Of a stretch of 45,159 nucleotides of DNA, positions 37,545 through 45,159 are shown piece after piece; position 1 is the first letter of the stretch; the number at the start of each line of letters is the position of its first letter. The notes under the pieces are model-generated. The model saw nothing but the letters and a program-made list of their open reading frames with translations, searched no databases and was not told the DNA's origin. The stretch covers positions 2,471,114-2,516,272 of the forward strand of contig KQ481983.1 of the NCBI GenBank assembly GCA_001430745.1, read 5' to 3'. A program made the position numbers and the translations under genes. The DNA is from Auxenochlorella pyrenoidosa. Lineage: Eukaryota; Chlorophyta; Trebouxiophyceae; Chlorellales; Chlorellaceae.

Positions 37545-38449
37545 TGCTGCGCCGCTACCACTGCAATATGCTTTGCTGCTGCGATGCTGGGCGGGAAAAC
37601 CGGCCAGGGTGCCGCCGCTTCCGCTCCCGTCAAACTCGGGCTCTTTTTAAAGGGCTGAGGGCAGCGCTAAGAGTGGGCGATTTGATTTAAGCGGCATGAA
37701 CTGTCGTGAGACGCGAGCGATCGCTCCTTAGGGCTCCTGGGCTCTTGTGCCGCTGCCAGCGGGGCTGCTGCTGCAAGTGCAATCCATGCAAACTGCAGCG
37801 GCCCCACTGACCCATGCATCATACATGTTGATCAAATGCCATTTGCTGTACATCATGTCCATTGCTGCATCTCTCTTTTGTCAATGAGACGTTGAGGTTG
37901 CTAGGCTAGGCCACGGTCACGTAACATGCCCAGCCTCCGTAGAGCTGGCGAATCGATGGTTGCATTCCCTTGCAGAGATGCATTCCCCTGTCATACAGGG
38001 GAGTGCGCTTGAAGCAAGGCAAGGGGACAGATGGTGCTGCCACTGCTGTATGCTGCCAGGTGCCACCACTCAGCCGTTGCAGACCGCAGAGCGTCTGTCC
38101 GCATGCACGCGAATCAGATAGCCTGCCATCCCCTTACGCACCCAAAGGTTGTCAGGTATTCACAATGTGCCGGGGGGCCTTGGAAATGACTAAGCAGCCC
38201 TATATCGAGCGCGTGCGCTGTGCACGACATGCAGGGAAGGAGATGCCGGAATGTGCCGCCAAAGGCATTGTCAATTCCAACAATCTGATGGCTTCAAACG
38301 TATCTTGGGATCCTCCACGCAAACCGTCGGGCAAATTGGCAGCCCCCGTTCCCGAAAGGCCTCGGCCCGCTGGCGCTCCTGGGCTTTTCGAGCCTGTCAA
38401 GCCCCTGCAGGGCATGATCTGAGTCAGTTGATTGCGGTTGATTGGACAG
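37545..38449. other. Divergent intergenic region, TPR / membrane protein
   Basis: 905 bases, less GC-rich, especially 37640-37980. A 150-codon ORF at 37970-38422 shows no domain and its reading is not supported by splice signals or composition. I see nothing else. Confidence 0.45.
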
Positions 38450-39402
38450 ATGCCATCTCTGCGGCTGGAACCGTCGCTTGCAGCTGTGGCTGCAGCAGAC
38501 ACCGGCGTGCAGCTAGGGCGGCGCCTGCACGACTTGACGGGCTTTCCAGGAGCAGGTCCCGCCCCAGGGCCAAGTGCAGCCAGCCCCAGCGTAGAGGATG
38601 CAGGAGGTAAATTCGAGTTGCAACTCCAGCATGCTGTCATTTCCATGGCAATTGCACACAGTATGGTTGCTACCGCCCTCTGCTCTTATGCAGGACTGAC
38701 CGTGCCGTCGCTGTTTCTTATGCCTCCTGGTGTTGCCCCTCCGCTGCAGGAAGCCGGGTGATTGAGGCATGCATTGGGATTGTGGTAGCTGTAGTGGGGC
38801 TCGCCACCATTGGCTACATCACATGGCTGGCGAGGTTCGCGTTGGCGGAGGCCCTGCGCCGCTTCTTGAGCCGCCTCGGATTGGTGGATGGGATGCCTGC
38901 TGCAGGAGATGAGGCCGTGGGGCCACAGCAAGGTGGGCTGCTCATATGGGTAGAAATAATACCCATTCTGGCAGCATGAATACAGCGCATGGCCGCAAAT
39001 GTCTGAATTGGTGGCACGGGGCCTGGGCCAGCCGGGATATGTGGCGTGTCCACGTGCACAGTGCGGGGCTAAGCATGCGGAGCAGCTCTCTGTGCGCTGT
39101 TTGCCAGCTTCTTTTCCTTGCAACATACCTCTAACATCCTTTTCACAACCTGGCCTGCAGGCAACAAGACGCCGCTGGCCCCGCTGCCACTGGAGCATGC
39201 GCTGGTGGTGCGCGTGGAGCAGCCGGACTCGTCGCTGAACTATGCCCTGCATGTGCAGGAATGCGATGCAGCAGCAGCAGAAGAAGAAGCAGGGTCGAGA
39301 GAAGGTGCAGCAGGCAGCGCCGCCGAAACAGCAGAAGGCAGCGGCGACAGCGGGAACAGCCAAGGTGCTGCTGTTGATGCGAGTAGGCTGGCGCCTGCCT
39401 GA
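38450..39402 (+). CDS. Small single-pass membrane protein, unrecognised
   Basis: I do not recognise the family. Three exons (38450-38606, 38750-38932, 39161-39402) with good GTAAAT and GTGGGC donors and CTGCAG acceptors join in phase to about 193 residues. The start is MPSLRLEPSLAAVAAAD; a 52-residue Ala/Pro/Ser-rich head precedes one clear membrane segment (ACIGIVVAVVGLATIGYI, about 57-75), then a basic amphipathic stretch (RFALAEALRRFLSRL), a short segment HALVVRVEQPDSSLNYALHV that could be a beta hairpin, and an acidic Ala/Glu/Ser tail. Orientation and compartment are unknown. A TGTAA signal follows 17 bases after the stop, supporting a real transcript end. Confidence 0.6.
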
Positions 39403-39731
39403 TCAGGCCGCTTGCCGATGTAATATTCTCTCAACAGTAATAGATAATTGTGAGGAAGATTCATCATCTAGGGCATACGTATCAGTTTCTTTGAAAAGAA
39501 ACGGGCAGCAGGCGGGACTGGTCGGCATGCCGCGGCAGGCTGCCCGCCTGGCGCCATGACTGTCGTTCATCTGCACACGCTTGGCAAGTTTGTATCGTTT
39601 GCTGTGTTCTGAGCAGCGATCGCGTGTTATTTTGTCGCTCCACGCGCCCACGAGACGCCTGCGCTTCAAACTTGACAAGCGCCTGGCCGTCTACGGCTCC
39701 CTGCCACGCTTGACCGCCTTCACGAGAGGCA
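39403..39731. other. Intergenic region, membrane protein / POLD2
   Basis: 329 bases. The first 100 are AT-rich and include the TGTAA signal and a hairpin at 39485-39502 (GTTTCTT, loop TGAA, AAGAAAC). The rest should be the POLD2 promoter and 5' UTR. Confidence 0.5.
39419..39423 (+). terminator. TGTAA polyadenylation signal
   Basis: TGTAA 17 bases after the stop of the small membrane protein gene, in an AT-rich stretch. Confidence 0.55.
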
Positions 39732-42286
39732 ATGGAGGTGGAAGATAGAGCCGGGATAGAGGGCCCGCCCCTCAAGTGAGCTCCCTGCGTGCCGCCTTGC
39801 TGCCTGCTGCTGCCGCCGTGACTGGCCTCTGGCCCCAGCCGGAGTGAGCTGCTTCCCACCCTGTCCTACTTTTGGTCACGCTCCTGATTTCACACCCTAC
39901 CTCCCTGCTGCTAGAGCTGGGTTCGACGAGCTGCTGGCAGCGCCGGCGGGCGATGACGCAGCTGCCCCCACTGCCACGCTCGTGCGCGCCTCGGCGGCGT
40001 ACGAGAGCCGTGACGACCGCTTCCTGCTGAAGAGCAAGGACTACGATCGGCAGTACGCCCAGCTGTACTTCTACCGCCTGCAGCAGATGCGCGGCGCGGT
40101 GGAGGCGGCGGCGCGGCGCGCGTGGCCGGGCGTGCCGGGTGCGCGCCGCCCTGCCTCTCCCTGCCGCCTGCCTGCTTGCTCGTGCATGCACAGCTGTTTG
40201 GCAGCTGCGTCCTGCGCTCCGCCTGCCACGTCGGTTGCCAGGCGCTGTCCTGGGTGCCTCACCCTACACGGCCCTCCCTCCCCCAAGCCCGGCAGTGGTG
40301 CGCATCCTGTCGGTGCCCGAGGAGGGCGAGGTGGCAGTGGTGGGCACCCTGTACAAGGAGATGAAGCTCAAGCCCTCCATCCTGGACGAGTGAGCGGGGG
40401 GGGCGCGGCTGGGTTGGCGTGCATGCAGGAAGGGGGTGGCGGCGGCATGGACGCTGCGCCCAACGGATGCTTCCTGCAGGCTGACCCCTGGTTCGGCGGT
40501 CCCTGCCCCTGAGCTGGCGGCCCCCTCCTACTGCCTGGGCAGGTATGTCAAGGACCGGGCGCTGTCGGCGCAGCTGGGCCGCGCCCGCTTCACGCAGCCT
40601 GAAGACAGGTGGGGGCACGCGGTGGCAGGGACGAGGGCGGCGCCTGCCTGCCGGGTGCAGCCAGGGCGCCTGTGCCGATGCATGCTGGCGGGTCCCTGCC
40701 AAGCGCCCAGCCAGGCAGGCCACCGCCTCCCTCTGCACTTTCGGCATCCCGCTGGCCAGCTCCTGCTCCATGTGCGCCCCCCCCCACCCCACCCCCCTCC
40801 CCAGGCTTGTGCTGGAGGACGAGGGCGCGCGGCTGACCCTGTGCGGCGAGGCCCTGCCGGTGGGGCAGTGCGTCACCGGCGTGGTGGCGGCGGTGCGCGG
40901 CTGCGTGCAGCCAAACGGCGACTTTGAGGTGGCAGAGGTGGCCTTTGCGGGGCTGCCGCCGCAGCCGCCCCTGCCCGCCGTGGGCGAGGACAAGTGAGGG
41001 GGGCGCCGCCAGCCGTCTGCCTGGGCGTGCGACCGGCACCTTGGGGCCAGCCGCCTGTCTGCCTGCCTGCCCAGCCCAACCTCCCGCTGGCCCGCCCCTC
41101 CTCCCTGCCCCTCAACTTGGCCTCACACTCCCCACCCTGCCTCAACCCCACCCCCAGGTACGTCGCCCTGGTGTCGGGCCTGGGCGTGGGCGACGGCGAG
41201 TCCTCCCCGCTGCGCCTGCAGCTGCTGCTCGACTACCTGGGCGGCCTGCTGGGCGGCGACGCGGAGCGGTCGGGCGTGGTGGGGCGCGTCGCGCGCGTCG
41301 TGGTGGCCGGCGGCCTGCTGAAGACCAGCTCGGCGCTGAGCCAGCCCACCGCATACGCGAGCGTGCGGCAGCAGGCGGCGGCAGTGGGGCCCATCAGGTG
41401 CGGGCGGGAGGGTGTGAGAGGGGGTGCAGGAGGCATGCGGCTCAGGCAGCAGACATGGCCTGCCTGCAGCATGCCGGTGCCAGCGCACTGCTGCAGGCTG
41501 GCAGCGCCACGGGGCCCCTCCCCACCTGGACCCCCCTGCAGGGATGCCGACATGAGCCTGGCCGAGCTGGCGGCGGCGGTGCCCGTCGACGTGATGCCCG
41601 GTGCGGGCGACCCCGCCAACTACACGCTGCCGCAGCAGCCGCTGCACCGCTGCCTGCTGCCGGGGGCGGCCGCCTACTCCTCCCTGCACCGCTCCCCCAA
41701 CCCGCACGACTTTGCCGTCGACGGCGTCGCCTTCCTGGGCACCTCGGGGCAGAACGTGGACGACGTGTTCCGGTGGGGGGGCGCGCGTGGAGGGCCCCCG
41801 CGGCGCCGGGCATGGGGCAGAGGCCCGCGGCGCTTCAGGCGGCACGTGCACGCCTGCTGCACCAGCCTGTTGGCATGTTTCGCTGCCTGTGCCCCCCCCC
41901 TCCCCACCGTGCCCTCATCCACCATGCCTGCCCTGTCCTGCCCTTGCAGGTATTCCGACATCCAGGACCGGGCCGGCATCCTGGGCGCGCTGATGCGCTG
42001 GCGCCACCTGGCCCCCACCGCCCCCGACACCCTGGCCGCCTACCCCTACTTCGAATCCGACCCCTTCATCCTGGATGCCTGCCCCCACGTGCTCTTCGCT
42101 GGCGGGCAGCCCGCCTTTGAGACAGCGCTGGTGGAGGGCGGCAGCGGCCCAGGGGAGGAGGGCGGCAAGCGCGCGGTGCGCGTGGTGGCAGTGCCCAACT
42201 TCTGCACCACCGGCTGCGTGGTGCTGGTCAACCTGGCCACGCTGGCCTGCCACCCAGTGTACTTTGATGCCGAGCTGCAAGGCTGA
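39732..42286 (+). CDS. POLD2: DNA polymerase delta small (B) subunit
   Basis: Regulatory subunit of replicative DNA polymerase delta, acting in the nucleus. Eight exons, all GT-AG and phase-consistent: 39732-39775, 39915-40138, 40296-40389, 40543-40608, 40805-40993, 41158-41397, 41542-41772 and 41950-42286. Motifs follow human POLD2 in order: FLLKSKDYDRQYAQLYFYRL, VVGTLYKEMKLKPSILDE, RLVLEDEGARL (OB fold), YVALVSGLGVG, then the inactive phosphoesterase domain with SVPVDVMPG-type AVPVDVMPGAGDPANYTLPQ, VDGVAFLGTSGQNVDD, APTAPDTLAAYPYFESDPF and PHVLFAGGQPAF. The first exon is short (MEVEDRAGIEGPPL); it was chosen for its ATG, GTGAGC donor and matching phase. Complete, no missing motif. Confidence 0.96.
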
Positions 42287-43125
42287 GCGATCCTGATGGC
42301 TGCCTCCGTTATGTGGACCCCACCGTGATGTCCAGCAGGAACAGGGTTAAAACAGCAGGGCATGCACTTGAGGAATCCAAGAAGGAGGAGGCGCTGGTAG
42401 GGGCCGCACTGTGTTGAATGAGCTAGGTTTCGTGCTTGCACCCAGCCGCGGCTAGCCGGCGCCGCTGCATCATAGTGTGGGAAGGCAGAGCATGGAGTGC
42501 AGCGAGGTGGTTGAACTCCTTCTCGCAAGCAACCCACTTGCTCGCAGCGCGATCTAAGGCACTCAACACCCGCTGCGGGGCTGACAGACGAGGGCGCAGC
42601 TTGAACGGGCCTCCAGCCTGTGGCGCCCCGCGGGGCGCATCAATAGCCTGCGATACTCTGCTAGTTTGTTGCGCAGTCGGTCCCCGGCACTGCAAGCGCT
42701 CGGGCGCAGGAGTGCACGCGATTCACTTTGTCTGGCAGAGCGGCGCTCCTGCCGGCGGCTGCTTACACACAAGAGGCTCCAGTGAAGCTGCGGGGTCCCT
42801 TGCAAGAGCGCCGTTGACTGGGTGAGAGGGTGGCCGAGGGTGGCGGTGGCTACGGCGGGTTGCGTTGATATTTGTGGGGCCTGCGATCTGTTTGAAACCA
42901 CGTTCAGCTGTTTGCATGTTTTGAATCATGCTGCAAGTGTGTTCCTACATCATGGGCTTGCGTCGCCGCTCCTTCCACAATCCATAGACGGAAATCCTGT
43001 CCTGCTGGCCCGTCACATGCACTGCCGCCGCATCCACGGCCCCAACCCACGCGTGCCGCCGTCCCCTCTCCCTGCAGGCTTCACATCAGCCCAACAAGGG
43101 CAGAGAGGCAGGGTCAAGGGCAGCC
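42287..43125. other. Intergenic region, POLD2 / RAD21
   Basis: 839 bases. It should hold the POLD2 3' UTR and the RAD21 promoter. Minus-strand ORFs at 42423-42695 and 42563-42901 have no recognisable domain and no splice or poly(A) support. Confidence 0.45.
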
Positions 43126-45159
43126 ATGTTCTACTCGGCGCAGATCCTGTCGCGCAAGGGCCCGCTGGGCACCTGCTGGCTGGCCTCCTGGAGCCAGCGC
43201 GGCCTGAAGCGCAGCGAGGTGTTCAACTGCAGCCTGCCAGCGGCTGTGGGTGAGCACCCCAAGCGGGGGGCGACTGGGTCAGCGGTCGGGGCGGAGATGG
43301 CGGGCAGGGCATGGCGCCACCCCTGGGCGGCAGCAGCCGCCGCTGCCTTTTGCAACGCCCGCCCTGAATGCAACGCACCGCTGCGCGGGGGATCGTGTGC
43401 TATCGCTTTCATGCCGACCCCCCTGCTCATCAACCCCTTCTCCTTCCCTCCCCCACACCACGAAGACTCCATCATCAACCCCGAGGCCCCGCTGGCGCTG
43501 CGCCTGTCGGGCCAGCTGCTGCTGGGCCTGGTGCGCCTCTACCTGCGGCGCCTGCAGTTCCTGGAGGAGGATGCGGGGCTGGCGCTGCGCGGCCTGGCGC
43601 GGGTGGGGGCTGCCGCCCGCTTGCGTGCCCGACTGCGCCCATGACAGCGTGCCTGCAGCCTGAAACCCCTCAAGCCGCCCCCATGTCCTGCCCCAAGGGG
43701 GCTGCGGGTCCTCTGGCGCCCGCTGCGGCATCGCCCGCCGGCAGTCCATGGAGCATGCGCCGCCTCAACTCCCCCCTGACGCAGCCTGCACCTCCCCCCG
43801 CCCCTGCAGAGCGCCGCCGCCGCGGGGCAGGGCCGGGTCGACCTTCCCGACGGCGGGCTGGCCCCCGAGATGGCCATCACCCTGCAGGTGGGCACCCGGG
43901 CTGCCGCGGGGGACCCAGGGTGACGCCCCGCAGCCTGCCGGCACCGCTGGCGTGGGCACAGCGCCCTGGAGACCCCTGTCGGAGAGCCCACCAGCGTGCC
44001 TTCGCCCCCCCTCCCCCCTCCCCTTGCAGGACGGCGGCTACGACCCCATGGCCCAGTTTGTGGGCAACGAGCTGTTCCCCTCGTTTGAGAGCAGCCTGTT
44101 TGGCGAGGGCGACCTGGGCGGCGGCTACAGCGCCGGCGGCGCCTCGCTCACCGTGGCGCAGGACATCTCGGAGCTGTTTGGCTCGCGCTGGGGCGGGCCC
44201 GAGGGGGAGGAGCGCTTTGAGGCGGAGGGCGACGCCATGGAGCGGCGCTTCAGGTGGGCGGGGGCGCCCGCGGTTGCAGGGCGTGGGGCTGCTGCGCCTG
44301 CCTAGCGCACAGCACTCTTGTGCGGTGCAGGGCACCCACGCATGTGTGGACAAGCCCGTCCGAACCATCACCCGTGCATCCTGCTGGTTGTAGCGGGGGC
44401 GGCTACTCTCTGAAGGCTCGTGCCTGCTCGGCCCTGCTCACGGCTCAGCCCTCTCGCTGCCCCACCCTGCCCGCTGCCGCAGCACCGAGCTGGAGCGGCT
44501 GCGGTCGCAGGGCGTGGAGGCGCCACGCGACCGCGCCGACATGTTCTTCGGCGGCGGCGCTGAGGAAGCATTCTCGCCAGGTGCGCCTGACTGGCTGGGC
44601 CGGCCAGGGCTGGGTGTGGGTAGGGTACCATGAGGGGAGGAACTGCCGAGCATGTAGGGGCACACCTGCAGCATCGATGGCTGGCCAGCCACTGTCACGC
44701 CTCTGCCGGAGCCCTGCCCTGCAAGCGTCGCTGAGGCCGCCCGCCTGCCACCCTGGGTGGCCCGTCCCCCATGCCACATCTTTTATTCATCCCCCATATT
44801 CACCCTGCACCTCAACCAACCCTCGCTGCGCAGTGGTGGCAATCGAGGATGAGATCATGGCGGTGCCGCCAGAGGACATGTTTGCGGGGCCGGGCCCCAC
44901 CCCGGGGAGGACCCCCCGCAAGACGCCCCTCTCGGCGGGCGCCGCCCCGCTGCCGGGGCTGTCAGACATGCGCATCACCCCGCCCAGCCTGCCGGGCGGC
45001 GCCGACCTGCTGCCCGGACATCGAGGCGGCGGGGGGGTCGGGCGGCACCGCCGCCGGCGACGACGCCTTCACGGGCGGCGGCGTACGGGGAGGACGGGGG
45101 GGCGCCGGTGCTGCTGCCCATGGACCTGGACGGATGCCGCCGAGGAGGGGGCACGGCGT
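43126..45159 (+). CDS. RAD21: Cohesin kleisin subunit RAD21/SCC1, C-terminus outside window
   Basis: N-terminal part of the kleisin that closes the cohesin ring by joining SMC1 and SMC3. Visible exons: 43126-43249, 43466-43602, 43810-43887, 44030-44253, 44483-44580 and 44834 onward. The SMC3-binding domain is unmistakable: MFYSAQILSRKGPLGTCWLA, LKRSEVFN, then PEAPLALRLSGQLLLGLVRLY and LRRLQFLEEDAG. A DITLP-like acidic, disordered middle follows (LFGEGDLGGGYSAGG, DISELFGSRWG, IEDEIMAVPPEDMF). The C-terminal winged helix is beyond the right edge. The N-domain closely matches mitotic RAD21, though a REC8 paralogue is not excluded without the C-terminus. In the last 150 bases the likely reading frame changes three times by one base (near 45015, 45082 and 45132), which suggests extra Gs at a low-quality sequence end. 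Confidence 0.9.

Noticed and set aside
37970..38422. A 150-codon plus-strand ORF as a gene
   Set aside because: No domain, no splice or poly(A) support, and composition like the surrounding spacer.

Overview
This window reads as nuclear DNA of a green alga. It is very GC-rich and every gene is split by short introns. Introns tend to end in C-rich tracts plus CAG, TGTAA polyadenylation signals appear after several stops, and the proteins are plant-type (an IRE-type AGC kinase, a PP2C of the plant PP2C/cyclic-nucleotide-binding/kinase type, a plant-type endosulfine). A Chlorella-lineage trebouxiophyte is my best guess, but the sequence alone does not name the species. There are two runs of N (13091-13402 and 32020-32934). 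I found no tRNA, rRNA, transposon or CRISPR array. Gene models below were built by eye from reading-frame continuity, splice signals and family motifs, without transcript data.

Layout, left to right: VPS24/CHMP3 (ESCRT-III, minus, cut by the left edge); an F-box plus Yippee-like protein (+); a head-to-head pair of hemerythrin (HHE) genes, of which the minus-strand copy has lost most iron ligands and the plus-strand copy carries a histone-H1-like tail; mitochondrial succinate dehydrogenase flavoprotein SDHA (-, 16 exons); an N-myristoylation-motif PP2C phosphatase (+); general transcription factor TFIIB (-); an RWDD1-like RWD protein (+); endosulfine/ENSA (-) head-to-head with an IRE/Rim15/Greatwall-type AGC kinase (+); a TSSC4-like spliceosome-assembly protein (-); a carboxylate-clamp TPR protein (-); a small single-pass membrane protein (+); DNA polymerase delta subunit 2 (+); and the N-terminal part of cohesin kleisin RAD21/SCC1 (+, cut by the right edge).

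Most genes are unrelated housekeeping neighbours. Two neighbourhoods look meaningful. First, the ENSA gene and the IRE/Greatwall-type kinase gene are divergently transcribed from one 371-bp intergenic region. In fungi and animals these two families are the kinase and substrate of the switch that inhibits PP2A-B55. Second, two hemerythrin paralogues share a 515-bp bidirectional promoter, one apparently able to bind iron and nuclear by sequence, the other ligand-poor.

A feature running across genes is the frequency of GC-AG introns: eight of about ninety inferred introns start with GC, several where a conserved motif fixes the junction. Long C-homopolymers serve as polypyrimidine tracts, and at one of them, in SDHA, the expected AG acceptor is missing.
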